Shown piece by piece: positions 49,390 to 61,430 of a DNA stretch of 64,000 bases; within the stretch, counting starts at the first letter, position 1, and every line of letters starts with the position of its first letter. The position numbers and the translations under genes are program-made. The notes below the pieces were generated by a model that was not told the DNA's origin, did no database searches, and saw only the letters and a list, made by a program, of their open reading frames with translations. Origin of the DNA: Druceiella hillmani (lineage: Eukaryota > Arthropoda > Insecta > Lepidoptera > Hepialidae); the NCBI GenBank assembly GCA_039881145.1, contig JAYKKI010000023.1, forward strand, positions 6,424,501-6,488,500, in the 5' to 3' direction.

Positions 49390-49950
49390 TGAAAAACTAT
49401 TCAACCTATCAATTAGTTCGTCCTACTAGTACGGCCCCTGGAGGTAGTGCGTTTATTTACAGATAATTAGAAGAAGAAAAATGTGTGTGTCTTCCGATAT
49501 TCCAGCTACAATTGTAACATATTGATTTTGGAAATAAAAATATTGCAAAACGACTAGTTTTCAATAATGGTTCTTATACACTATATACCAACAAAGCTAA
49601 ATATCTTAGTATGACTCTTGATACCAAGCTTCCATGAAAAGAACCATTTAAGAAGAAACAGTGAGGAATAAAGCTATGATGTTTCACCAGTAATTGTAAC
49701 ATCCAAGTAAAACAAAGATTTAAAAATAAAGTGCTTAAATGTGTTGTTAATACGCCTTGTTACATTCATGCCTGTTACCTTCATTACTGTCTTGACATTG
49801 ATATCGCAGAGAATATTAGTGGATTTGCTAGTTCTCACCAAAAGAGATTTTAAATTTAAATCAACGTAGGAGCTTCAAGTTTTTCAAATGTGCAAAATAT
49901 AACTAAACGACTTAAAAGGATAAAACCATTTAAACTAGCCGGATATTAGA
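49390..49950 (+). pseudogene. Jockey-like non-LTR retrotransposon remnant
   Basis: The first part (49,390-49,475) reads YQLVRPTSTAPGGSAFIYR, matching the R-x-x-x-x-G-G-(G/S)-(V/A)-x-(I/L) segment of the endonuclease domain. After a jump, 49,596-49,650 reads AKYLSMTLDTKLPWKEPFKK, the K-Y-L-G-x-x-L-D segment that follows the reverse transcriptase core. Then 49,706-49,780 gives VKQRFKNKVLKCVVNTPCYI, followed by LDIDIAENISGFASSHQKR and, near the end, RLKRIKPFKL, the usual C-terminal order in jockey-clade ORF2 proteins. The whole catalytic core of the reverse transcriptase is missing between the two parts. Several stops and shifts are present. A dead, internally deleted copy. Confidence 0.72.
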
Positions 49951-50489
49951 ACACTAAGAATTTAATGGAAGCATTTTAGTTTAGACAGTTCTTAGCATAT
50001 TAAAATAGAAACAAATTAATCGTTAGTTATGTAAATTGTCTTAATAAAAAAAATACAAAATCATGATTTAATTGTTGGTAAACAACTTCAAATTGTGATT
50101 ATGAAATTTTTTCTTCCTCTGTTAGAAGAAAAATTCTACGCCCCGGGATATTTAGTAAACTTTGTTTATCGTGCTTGATAATGAACTGTCTAAACTAAAT
50201 TTTTTCCATTACCTTCACATAATAATCGTCTCTTTGCTTTATCATCCTCCAGAACAGAATTTTTCTAGAATTGTCCTATAATTGCTCAATCACTTGAGCC
50301 TGATGGCACTATAGTGTGATTTTTATGATCAGTGAAACAATTTTGTAGAAATGTACCTCTTATAATTCTTATTTATTTTATATTCAAGTATAATCTAAAA
50401 TTTTAAATTTTTTTAAGCCATTTGTCCCTATAATCATTAATAGGTTATGTAATGTACTGAAAACTGTGTATGACAAACATATTACTAAC
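49951..50489. other. AT-rich non-coding DNA, nothing recognised
   Basis: No further domain after the end of the retrotransposon remnant; no clear poly(A) tail. Confidence 0.4.
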
Positions 50490-50519
50490 ATATATATATA
50501 TATATATGTATATATATAC
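50490..50519. repeat. (AT)n microsatellite
   Basis: About 30 bases of AT dinucleotides with one TG. Confidence 0.95.
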
Positions 50520-50955
50520 TCTCGATTTCGTCAAAATATTCCACAGAGATGGAAAGATCTACTGGCAAATTTTCAAATATTTGATACCAAATGAACCGTT
50601 ATTACTTGATTAATTTTTCATATAGAAATATGTCAATACGTTAAAAGTTTTATAAAACTTATTGGCATTGTTTATTTAATAGAGTTTATTTAAAGCTAAA
50701 CCATTTTTTAAAAAAAACCAAACATAAAATGTACCGTAGCTTAAACAAACTTAAATCTTCTTCTCATGCAGCTTACTTGTGCCAAAAAATTAATATTCGA
50801 TATACAATTCAATTAACTCACCTCAATTTCCCTCAAACTTAATCCATCGTTAATTTCCGGCAAGCTCTTTTCTCTTTCTTTTCCTCATAAAAAACTTCAC
50901 CTAAAAATCACCTGCATTCGACCTATCTACTAACAGTCTGAGACTTCATGCATTC

Positions 50956-51222
50956 ATGATATTTAAACTGAAACGTCAGCTATTGACACTGTCACGTCGA
51001 CTAGCGTTTTTATTAACTGTGAAGGGTAAGTGTAGAGATTTTGCTGGCACGTTGCTCGCGCGGAATATCAATGTGACACCTCATATTTTATGCAATGAGC
51101 AACGAAGACGAGACGTTACGTTGGTGGTATCCGTATTAAAGTGCATTGCTGATGAAGCCCCGGCTGCATCCAGTGGTCTTTCATCTTTGTTATGCAGTCT
51201 TCTTACTAATAAAAATTGTTGA
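50956..51222 (+). other. Unrecognised open frame, GC-richer than flanks
   Basis: An 88-codon plus frame (KLKRQLLTLSRRLAFLLTVKG near its start; DEAPAASSGLSSLL near its end) overlaps a 64-codon minus frame. The DNA is richer in GC and CpG (50,990-51,200) than its surroundings. I recognise no domain on either strand. It may be an old element or exon, or chance. Confidence 0.15.
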
Positions 51223-51351
51223 GTGGCCCGTATATTCATTTCGTTTCCGAAATTCAAACTCGTACTTAAATTCAATTATTGTATCATTAAAACCCAAAAA
51301 AATAATCAAGTAAATAAAATGACATCGCTACCTATAGTCAAAAATGTGTAC

Positions 51352-51356
<5 letters not shown>

Positions 51357-51403
<47 letters not shown>
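51357..51403. repeat. (AT)n microsatellite
   Basis: About 47 bases of AT dinucleotides. Confidence 0.96.
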
Positions 51404-51404
<1 letters not shown>

Positions 51405-52197
51405 CTAATTGGATTTTATGCAGTTCCTTCCGTAAGCAAAGAATTTTAATACTTTAATTAATTAAAACTTTAAATTCTGTAACTAGAAATGGTGGCTAAG
51501 GCCAAAGAAAAAAGATATGCTGCTGGAAGAAAGAAATTTCGACAATATGATATCAGAGGGTGGAGAAAAATTGTGATCATTTCCGAAATGTGTCCAGAGA
51601 TGCATACGTAAGACTGACCGTAAACCTTCACTGCTTGAAGAGCAATTATAAAAAGAAATGAAAATCAAACTTATTTAAATTTATGATATTCTTTTTGCTA
51701 TAAAATTATTGTAGCGTAATGGGTCAAAATAAGGGTATACATAAAGTGTATATTACGTAGGGTGACATCCACAAAAATTCTTTTTATCCACATAAATGGG
51801 TTATGGACAAATATCAGAGCAAATATTTTTTTTCCATTTCTCCATATTTCTGAAAATTAACAAGAGAAATTTCACGATATTTATTTTCGTGGTCATATTA
51901 TCATATAGTAACGTGTGTGCCCTATATTGTTTCATACTTTTTCTTCCATCAAATAGGAAGAAAGAAAGTTTTTGTTAATATGCAACCCTGACTGGGCCAA
52001 AGATGTTTTTATAGACAATTTAGAGTCAGCAAAGAAAGTAATTAAACAATTTTGCTTATTTTTAAATATTGTGTGGCTCGTGAAATAAGTGATAAGGGTA
52101 CCACCCTTAAATTATAAATAATAGGTAAATATTGAATTGAAAGAATAAGTTTAAAAGATCTAAATCCAGTTTTATTCAAAATTTTACATGAAATTGT
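51404..52197. other. Mostly AT-rich non-coding DNA
   Basis: A 41-codon plus frame with ATG at 51,489 (MVAKAKEKRYAAGRKKF) is lysine/arginine-rich and unrecognised. Nothing else seen. Confidence 0.35.
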
Positions 52198-52207
52198 TCC
52201 AAATATA

Positions 52208-52450
52208 TTGATTACAATTAAATGAACCTACATGATGTAGTATTATTTCTACTTTCTTTAAGTTCTTTACCACGACCTAGGTTTCGTTCTATTACATCTT
52301 CAGGTCAGCTATCTGAAGATGTTGTAATACAACGAAACCTAGGTTGTGGTAAAGAACTTAAAGAAAGTAGAAATAATACTACATTACGTAGTTTTATTTA
52401 ATTGTGAATAATGAATTTCTACAAAATTAACGCCAAATATATTCAATATT
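52208..52450. mobile_element. Palindromic repeat family P1, copy 6 (both arms)
   Basis: The left arm begins ATTACAATTAAATGAACC; the right arm ends TTTTATTTAATTGTGAAT and continues with the outer tail AATTTCTACAAAATTAACGC to about 52,450. Arms pair over about 95 bases. The centre is shortened to AGGTCAGCTATCTGAAG, which removes the GCAAAGATC core seen in copy 1. Right arm: CTGAAGA at 52,313-52,319, CGAAACCTAGGTTGTGG following. Confidence 0.93.
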
Positions 52451-53078
52451 CAAAAAATATAGATGAAAATGTGTAAGCCGGGTTTTTTAAAAACCGTTTT
52501 ATGTAGTAATTTGAAATTTGACTTAGTGCTAATTGTAATATAATATTTTATTTAAAGACGTCACTATTCATATGCAAAAGGTTAACTTCGATATCAATAG
52601 ATTTCAATATTAAATTTTAAAAAAATATTTCGTTTTTAAAATAAAATGAGTTACATAAATAAGACTAACATCGAACAAATAACAGTATTCCTATAGATTT
52701 CAAATGAAATCCTGTTACAATTGCTATTTTAACAGGTCGGTTTAATAGAATATTTAGTGGAATGGTGCAAACTTGCTTCGGTTTTTAAACTAAGTACTTT
52801 TTATAATCGTTTGTATTACCACACAATTGAGAATTATTTTAATATTTGTTTGAGATTTATTACCATTAATTAATAGGATATATTATGTATAGATTTTGTT
52901 AAAATTGTGTGCTGTTCGGAGTACATTTTATCAATAATAATACGTCTACGGTGATCTTTGCGAATTAAACAGGAAAAATGTATGCATTTCGTTAATTAAA
53001 TTTAAGTATATGCTATAACTAGTGCTAGGAATTATTAAAACGCCATTTTTTTTATCTGTTGTGTACAACGATTTGTCA
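52451..53078. other. AT-rich non-coding DNA, nothing recognised
   Basis: No frame or repeat of note. Confidence 0.4.
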
Positions 53079-53079
53079 A

Positions 53080-53772
53080 AATTTTCCGCCGTGAGCTCTA
53101 TGATTTTACCAAATTGTCAAAATGTACATATTGCCCTAATGATATGGCCGTTGCCTTTCAGGACAGGATGATCGTCAATGCCGATGGAGGATTGAACATA
53201 GTTTTACCGGGCCCACCAAAGAGGAACCCCTAATGGAACAGCATTCTACAGGCCTGCGTTCGAAGTACCGGAAAAAAAGACGTAATAGTTGAGGCTCACC
53301 GGGTGGCCTTAGTAGTCGCCCGGTCTAACTATGATAGCAAGGTTAAGCGGGCTAGGCGCTCCCATTTTTGAAATGTTATTACCCGTGTTGAAAATACGGA
53401 TCCCGGGATGCCGTATATAGATTATATATCTTTTGATTTCAGCGCTCTTAAGAGGACCGATAAAAATTACACCGGGAACATCCAGGAGACCCTCAAATAC
53501 CTGTTAACATCACTCTGCCCTGATCTCGACAATGACGAACAACGGAGTATCAGGCATGCAGCGAGCTTATTCCCAGATAGCAGCTCTGGTCCAGAGCTGC
53601 GACACTCAGAATTGGACGTCATCATGGGGAACCTTGACTCGGAACTGATCCTAGGCATTGATAAAACCGACAATGGATTAATTATAGTTGTATAGAAGAA
53701 GGCGGTGCATGAATACTTGCGATCTTTAACCGCGGTTTCCGCAAGGCTTACTTTCCGAAGGTATGGAAAGTA
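53080..53772 (+). pseudogene. R1-like non-LTR retrotransposon, 5' part (linker before reverse transcriptase)
   Basis: This GC-richer stretch encodes the ORF2 region between endonuclease and reverse transcriptase. It begins with fragments such as VALVVARSNYDSKVKRARR (about 53,300-53,360). The 95-codon frame 53,408-53,695 contains ETLKYLLTSLCPDLDNDEQR and, after an HSELDVIMGNL segment, the position where family members have A-P-G-x-D-G-(I/L); here it reads ILGIDKTDNGLI. A shifted frame then gives LAIFNRGFRKAYFPKVWKV (53,715-53,772), the typical entry into the reverse transcriptase. The coding match stops there. The complementary remainder lies on the opposite strand at 54-55.8 kb. The copy is dead through stops and shifts. 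Clade assignment to R1 or a relative such as LOA is by motif recall. Confidence 0.7.
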
Positions 53773-53989
53773 AATCTGTGGCTATATTAGGTTTGAAATT
53801 GCATACTGAAAATTAATTCTTGCTTTGTTAAACTGTAATATACACGTGACCGTAACACAAAATAAACATGATTTGGGTGAATTAAAAATGTATGATGGCG
53901 ATATTCTTTTTATTTTACATTTAATCTATTCTATGTTAGTATACAAATAATATCAAATAAATAAACCACTTAGTATCTTTTATCCATGC

Positions 53990-55780
53990 CTTCTACCCGT
54001 CTTGTCTCAAGACCCCTCCTGGGACCCGTAACGACCTACCTCATACAAAAAAGGGACCTTCAAAAGTCTCCTGATAGTGTCCCGTATATTCAATCTCAGT
54101 TCTTCCACCAAACAGGATTAGGGACTGTTCCTTCTCAATGAATCATTTGGGATCTCCATTTTCTCAAAGAAACGTATTTTGCGAACGCTGTAAATAACTC
54201 AAAAATTGGTCCATCTTAAACCAAGTCTCGGTAACTAAAGATACCACGTTCTAAGATGCCACGTGATTCAACGTTAATATTTTGACGCATGGTCTTTAAA
54301 AAACTCTACGCGCATCGTCGTGCTCACTGCATTTAAACAAAATATGATCCATTTCCTGCGTCTCAAATTCACAGGTACACGCCGGGCTTTCTCTAAGTGC
54401 AAACCTATATAAGCTGTTAAACACCGTGAAACATAATAGTCGGGATCAAACAAGTTCCTATTTAACCGCTCGGATACATCGAAGAAAAACAACCTGATCG
54501 TTTTCCCCTTAGAATCAGGGGGAGACCTCCTGGACCGCCAGTGAGCAGATACGATCTCTAAAGTACGTCTCTTTCTATCAACAAGGAATACATTAGCCAA
54601 AAACTCGAAGTGCAACGGACTCACATCAAAACTCTTACCTCATGCTATGATGATATTCGCTGCGCGTTCTGCAATGTCGAGATCGGCAAGCAAAATGCCC
54701 ACCAAAATCAGTATGCATCCGTTAAGCACGCTGCGATCTTAGCACCAACTGTTTAACTTGCTGGACCCCGACGCACATCTGAGCCCAAACCGATGGCGCA
54801 AAGGTTAATATACCAAGGTATATTGCCGAATATATCAGTTTGAGGGTAGAGCTCTTCAGCCCCCAGCCGGTACCGGCAAGCCGGGCCTTGGTATAAAAGG
54901 CTACCCAAACCCTCTTACCGACGTACTGCGCATGTAGCAAAAAGCTTCGCCTTGCACAGATAAATAACTTGATCCCGTACAACTAGTACCAGCCACCATC
55001 ACAGACGGATGCCTCGCCAACTTGACCTTAAATTGGATAGCCTCGAACTTTCGTGGGGTAAAGCTGAGCTTGTTCTTAGTGCTCCAGACGTATAATCTGG
55101 TGAGGGAGTCCGCCACCCGATTTTCTTTCTCTCTGTCGCTTGCTCCTCCAACCAACAGCAACGTATCGTCTGCATAGGTTGTGGTACCGTATCCCTGAAG
55201 AGGTACCGCGAGCATTCCATCAATTCCATCAAACATGACGTTCCACAAAATTGGTCCAAGGACCGAGCATTGCGATCAGCCCCTGGTCAATGTTTTTTGG
55301 ACTTCGATATCTATACACTGCAAAAAGAAAATACGGTCACAAAAATAATCCGCAATGATCCGGCAAAGGTCAAGATTGATCGCCACTAGGTATTATCAAA
55401 TGCACCGGAGATATCCAAAAAGTTTGCTAGAACCTATTCGTCTGGGCACCTTTTGTATCGATCTAAGACAAAGCTGCTATAATCGTGTACGATGTGGCTA
55501 TTCCGGAACTAAAGCCGTATTGTCTCTCGGAGCCCGGTGAATGAGATAGTTGCGCTAATAAACGCGTCGCCAATACTCGCTCAAGCAACTTCCCGAAGGC
55601 TGGAAGGAGCGTAATGAAACAGTAGGATTTTGGATCGCTACGATTTGGATCGACTTTAAGCCTCCCCTTTCGTGGGGTAAAGCGTAGGTACCTTTTAGTA
55701 TAGAAGCCGGCCACCCTCCATGTTCTGGACGTCAAACTGGAGGAAAATCGTGAGGTAATATTGTTTCGCATCAGATATTA
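53990..55780 (-). pseudogene. R1-like non-LTR retrotransposon, reverse transcriptase and C-terminal part
   Basis: Read on the minus strand from 55,771 downward: WRVAGFYTKR; SDPKSYCFITLLPAFGKLLE and QYGFSSG (RT motifs around 55,640-55,510); CSVLGPILWNVMFDG; the catalytic YADD at 55,165-55,176 in the setting TTTYADDTLLLVGG; TKNKLSFTPRKFEAIQFKVK; HAQYVGKRVWVAFYTKARLA and LKLIYSAIYLGILTFAPSVW (54,950-54,790); FDPDYYVSRCLTAYIGLHL; and a CCHC motif, C-x-C-x8-H-x4-C, at 54,328-54,379 (CTCEFETQEMDHILFKC). The C-terminal end continues to about 53,990. The catalytic aspartates are kept, but frames change several times and stops occur, so no enzyme could be made. TTTCGTGGGGTAAAGC is present twice (55,054 and 55,669), a possible patch of copied sequence. 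Confidence 0.88.
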
Positions 55781-55799
55781 AAGTCTTTACAGATCTCTA

Positions 55800-58725
55800 C
55801 TAATGTTACTTATTTCGTATCAGTAGAAAATAGTATAAATGTAGAGAAATTATAATAATAAATGCTTTAAAACTATGTATAAATCGAAAACAATCGTATA
55901 GATGAGTGTCTAAATTTATATATCCAATAAATATCGTTAAGGTGGCTATAGAAAGACATGATTATTCCCATATCATTACAGTATTATTACATGCGTTAAA
56001 TGATTTTGTACGCGGGATACAATTAAAAAGAATATAGCCAATCTTATTTCCAAGGTAGCAAATACTAACAAATTTTATGCGAATTTGATACACATTTTTT
56101 CATTTCAGTTTTAATAAGTTGGTTGAAGAAAAAATAGGAAAATTAGCTTCTCTGTAAAAAGAATTAGGTCGAATTTGTGTTTTCGTTTATATATATTCAT
56201 TAACTATAATATATAAATATTTAAAGCCAAATAATTGCTGCAAAAGCTATCTCTCCCAATCAATCAAAACGTCAAATAATAAACTATATTTAATGTAGTG
56301 TAATACTGCAACAGATTGTAAACGGATTTGCAAAATAAAATTTATAAAAACATCTAAAATAATAAAAAAGAAGTCGATAAGCTAACAACAAAACAATAAC
56401 AAGAACAAGTATTTAATAAAAACATAAAGAAAAAAATGTATTCGTATATACACATATGTATTCCGTTCAAGTATTGATTGTGTTTCGTGTATTAACACAA
56501 TTTATAATAATTATAAAAGTGAACTTTTTGAGTAAGTATATTTCGCATTGAAAAGTCAAAATGCACCATATCTCCTTTTTTTAATGGTCGATTGTAATAT
56601 AAAGCTAGCATATAGATACATATCGCCCAGACCCAGCAAAACCCACCAGTAAAAACTTCATTGAATTCCTTTTGGTTATTCTGGGTGGTGTGTGAACAAA
56701 TATAAACATTCTCACATGTTCCCCTTAATTACTGTTTTCGTAAATACTTTCAAATTAAAAAGACGTCAATTTTATAATTTTGTTATGTGCCTAGACAAGA
56801 AAGTAATTAACAATCAAATTTATACAATCTAAAACTGAACCTAACTATATAATTAAATTACAAATTTTGGAAAATTATTTAAATTTTCAACGAACTGAGG
56901 AAACGAAGTAAGCTTAGATCAAGACAATAGAATTTTTTTTTGCAAATACGTTCGAAAATGTCATGCGTCTGCCCGTATTCATATTGCTTATTTAAGTACT
57001 TTTTTCTCTTCCGCACCACTCCATATTTCACCTGTGTCCATACCCATTTTACCAATGTAAGTCTGGATGGAAAATTTTTAATTGCGAGATTAAAGAAACA
57101 CGTAGTGCCATCTATTGACGTACGTAGACACTACTATACATTAATGTGAATATAATGAGTCTGGTAGCTAGTTGTTGTTGTACTAATGCGAATGAATATT
57201 TGAAAATACTAAATTCCCTTATTTTCTGGTTGGATAGACCGATTTCGATGAAATAAAAACTAAATGTTACTTTACCTGATTTCTATATAGCCATTGCAGG
57301 TTGAATCTTTTCATTATTGTTCTCGACTTCAATAAAATCTGGTCTATTTCACACGGGTCAAATATAACCACAGAAAGCTAAAACGTTTAAAATATAAAAC
57401 AGTGTAGATCTTAAGGAAATATTTTAGAATGATACTTAAACTAAATAATAACATCCATAGAAATGCATTTTAAAATTCAAAAAAGGAGAAGAAGAAAGTG
57501 CGTGGTGAATGCAAATTATATACGACTCTATTTATTAACTATTGATAGCATTATGAAAACAAGCTGGTAAATACCAGTAAAAAAAGAACAGTAAATATGA
57601 AACTTATCATTACGAAGTTTTGAAAATTGTAAGATACCGCATATTGAAAATATGATTACAATAGTGCTTTTATATTTGAAATTATGTATTGACTTTTTTA
57701 GGTTCGAAATGCAGGTTATAATGAACATCTGAAAAAATCATTCCAAACAAACATCCCTAAATTCAAATATCTCTTGTTTTTTCTTAACTTTGATAAATCC
57801 TCAAAGCCATCCTAATAAACGAATTACATTTTTAGAAATAAAAGGAGTTACAGAAATTGTCCTGCCAATATCTTTGTAGACATTCTTTATTATCTCTAAA
57901 ATATTCACACATTCTCCTAAATAAGTATTAATAGTTATTACGAGATGTTAATAAATGAAGTTCATAAATTGAATGTTATAAAACAAGATATTACATATTT
58001 TCTAAATTTAAATCAATTAGTTCAAATGTTCAATATATCAACAGTAATATAATAATTCTAGAAATTACATTAATTAGATCAAAATGTATAAAATCATTGT
58101 AAAAAACGTGGACAATGTTTACATAATCTTACTTATTGTTATATAATTTCATTTGCACTCACATTGATATACAAAATGTATTATCAGTAATTACAATGTA
58201 CCTTTAGTACACTTTTTAAGTACTGCTTACAATCGAGAGTATTGTGACCAATCTTTCTTTGAATAGCTTAGTTAAAATTGATGAGCAACGGCTATATGTA
58301 ACAATATTCATATAATTCCACAATACTAAAATAATTGTTACGAAGCCCCAATATTTACGTCTATTCTTAATGAATCAACGTACATTTGTGGTTATACGAA
58401 TTATTGATAATTCATCGAAGGCTTATTTAACTGTAATTGAGGCCGACTTATATTTTTAATAATTAACGCAAAATAATTTTCAAAGATAACAGAGAAAGTA
58501 GTATAGGACGAGGAAAATATTAAGCATTTTAATAGCGTTATAATTTCAGTGGTGGCTTTTGCTCGCTTATTTTATATTCAAACGATGTTACTGTTCATCT
58601 GTTAAGTCATAAAAATTTGTATCAAATCATTATTAATAAAGTTTTCCTTTTGATGTTTTAATTTGACGTTTATGCTCTGGAAACTACTACTAAAACTGAT
58701 TTTGTATTTGTTTTAGATATCGCTG
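55800..58725. other. AT-rich non-coding DNA, nothing recognised
   Basis: Includes two short frames (56,940-57,149 and 57,528-57,728) with no family and composition typical of AT-rich DNA. No arrays or bounded elements found. Confidence 0.45.
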
Positions 58726-58728
58726 TAG

Positions 58729-58868
58729 TTGAATATATTTGGCGTTAAATTTGTGGAAATTAATTTCTCACAACTAAATAAAACTATGTGATTTAGCATT
58801 ATTTCTACTTTATTTAAATTCTTTTCCACGACCTAGGTTTCGTTGTATGACCACATCTTCACATGATC
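58729..58868 (-). mobile_element. Palindromic repeat family P1, copy 7 (one arm)
   Basis: Starts with the outer tail TTGAATATATTTGGCGTTAA and runs through CACAACTAAATAAAACTATG to CCACGACCTAGGTTTCGTTG and CACATCTTCACATG. Only the left-arm orientation is present. Read on the minus strand, the core is GTGAAGA instead of CTGAAGA. Confidence 0.9.
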
Positions 58869-58959
58869 AATTTGTAAAGAGTAGATATCTCTTTAAATTT
58901 AAAAGTTTAAAAGATCTTTACATAGCAATATATCGTTAGCGTTATTATCTATCTGTGCC

Positions 58960-59560
58960 GGCGACTTCATTGACGGAACAAGAAAAGATATTATAAATAT
59001 TATGAGAAAATTTATTACAAAAATTTAATACGATAACATAATTTTCTACCTGCCTTGAGACCCATATGATGTTTCTCAGTTTCCGTAGACATAACGGCCG
59101 CATGGCGCTCACGATCAACACTCAGTCAATATTTTTGTTGTAAAATGTCTCAGAGGGGCGATATTCAGCTTGACATTCTTTATCAGCTATCAACCGTAAC
59201 TCACTCTGCCTGAATATCTCTGACGCTCAAGAATCTATGTGACGCTCACAGTGTAAATGTTTTTGATGCTAGAGACTCTACGTAATACTTACGATCAGAA
59301 GTCAACTGGGGTCTCGCTGCGTGAATGTCTCTGATGTTCCAAATCCAACATGTCGATTACGATCTGAAGACAGCCGTAAATGACCTTCTCACTACTATTG
59401 CCTGATCGGCAAGTAGTTACAGAAATAAGCTGTGCACTCACCGGGTTCGGTGTTTACCATTACTTTCTAAGGCTCGGTAATTAGTTTGATTCTCTCATCC
59501 ACTGGTTATAATTTTTTTCCGCCCCGCCTCAGTTTCTTGTGGGCGAAAGGTTTCCTTTTA
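58960..59560. repeat. GC-richer degenerate repeat region
   Basis: Words such as CTCACGATCA, TACGATCAGAAGTCAACT, TTACGATCTGAAGACAGC and TGAAT(A/G)TCTCTGA(C/T)G(C/T)TC recur at 59,110-59,370, suggesting a decayed tandem array with units of very roughly 60-110 bases. No coding frame. Confidence 0.4.
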
Positions 59561-60800
59561 CTTTAGTCCTCTTGAATACTGAAAAAGCTCCAATCTCTTG
59601 CAGTCATTCATTATTTACACCTATAATTCCTATTTCAATCGTAAAACAACATCAAGTAGTCCTTAATCCAATAATGCTAATTCAATAAAATAAATTGTAA
59701 ATTCAGTTTGAGAAGTTTTAATTTCGGTGCCAATACAGAGATATATTTAATTTTTAAAACTTATTTTAATACTCTTTAACAAAAATATAAGCGCATACAA
59801 TAAAATAACGTTATTACAGTTTTTTCTTTTTAACATGGCAATGAAAAAATGTTAATATATTATATAACATAAGGAAAAACTTTATTACCAATATTTAATT
59901 GGCTAACTGTACCAAAATATTGATAATGGATAAAAGATGGATTGGAAAATGTTGACATGACATACAATAGATTTGCTTAAAAATCACATATGCATAAAAT
60001 ATACAATACATTAAACATTATTATGTGCATAAAACTTACAAGAGCGCTAATGGGCGGCTTTAGCTTTATATTTATTTTAATATTATTACAAGTCAAGGAT
60101 AAGTTTAAAAAATAATGACATGAATATAGTAATCGCTATTGTAGATTACACAAAAAAATTTGAAATTCAACTGGTCAAAATTATTATTACTATTATTATT
60201 ATTATCATCATTGTTATCCTGTTTTCGCCTTTTTTAAATGCTCATAGATATCATTAAGAGTACTTTATCATAAAAATTTGCGGGCATAAAGTTTACTACA
60301 AACGCAAATAGATCGCGTAGACAATACCAATATCGTAATTTTCAACAACTTATTTTTATGTTTAATATCCATATAAAAAGAATCCTATATGTTCAATCGA
60401 TGATACAGATAATTACTATGCAATATTATAATCAACATCCTTTCAGTGGATTTTGTAGGTACTAAAATGTACAAAAAAATTAACTCAAAATAGCTATCTA
60501 CTTATTCGTAATAAAAAATTAGGTCACTTATTTTTAAAGTTGATACCAACACTGCCGACCAACGTAAACAAAGTTATAATTTAACTTAATTTAAAATGTA
60601 AATTTCAAACCCTAACTTTCAATGTAGTCACGATACGAAATATATTCATAATAGGCGTATTTATAATATAAAATTTTATATTTCTTTAAGTTGATCGTTG
60701 GTGCTGGCACCGACTTCAAAAGTAAGTAACTTTGTTGTTTTTCTTACTTGCTAGAAAATTTCCTTTTGGCCTAAAATTGGTTACCAACGACACACATAAA
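59561..60800. other. AT-rich non-coding DNA, nothing recognised
   Basis: A short ATT trinucleotide run lies at 60,182-60,212. Nothing else recognised. Confidence 0.4.
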
Positions 60801-60824
60801 CGAAGCAATATTAGTAGCCACTGG

Positions 60825-61430
60825 TGGTAGCTGTTAACCATGGAGGAGTTCCTTGCTCCATGTCCGAAGTGTAATATCAGATTTTGCAAAGTAAGAATTA
60901 TCACTTGAGTAGTCACATTCTCCATATCTGAAATCCAATATCAGATTTAGTAAAGTAAAACTACCAATAGCAAATATTTTGAATTACGGTCGATTTACTA
61001 CCATCCGCTAAGGAGTTCCATTGTTAGTCTACAGAATGCATCTTCAGACTCTGATACGGCCAATGGTGTTGTTATTTTGCTAAGTAACAACTCCTAGTAG
61101 CAAATATCCTAAATCACGTTTATTCTACTACCATCCGTTAAAGAACTTCATTATTCATCTCCAGAACTCATCATCAGACCCTGACCTGGTCGACTGTAGT
61201 TATTTTGCAAAATAACAACTACTAGCAGCAAATATCTTTAATCATACGTGATGTACTAACATCCGTTAATAAGTTACGTAGTTCATATCCAAAAATCATC
61301 ATTAGACCCCGACCTGGCATGTGATGTGGTTATTTTGTAAAGTAACAACTATCCGTAACAAATATTTGGAATCACAGGTGATTTATTGTCATTCGTTAAG
61401 GAATTCCATCGTTCATTTCCGGACCTTATC
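60825..61430 (+). repeat. Satellite-like tandem array, ~129-bp monomer
   Basis: Monomers begin at CAAATATTTTGAATTA (60,971), CAAATATCCTAAATCAC (61,101), CAAATATCTTTAATCAT (61,229) and CAAATATTTGGAATCAC (61,359): spacing 130, 128 and 130. Each contains CATCCGTTAA or a variant, then AG(T/A)TCCAT, CATCATCAGACCCTGAC, and TATTTTG(C/T)AAA(A/G)TAACAACT. A more decayed unit precedes the first (about 60,840-60,970). The last monomer is truncated near 61,430. Copies differ by perhaps a quarter of bases, so the array is old. Confidence 0.92.

Noticed and set aside
53080..55780. Twin-primed (5'-inverted) retrotransposon insertion
   Set aside because: In twin priming the inverted 5' segment precedes the sense 3' segment; here it lies beyond the 3' end.
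59430..59460. Possible tRNA B-box-like GGGTTCGGTG
   Set aside because: No A box, acceptor stem or cloverleaf could be drawn around it; no tRNA or rRNA gene was recognised in the window.
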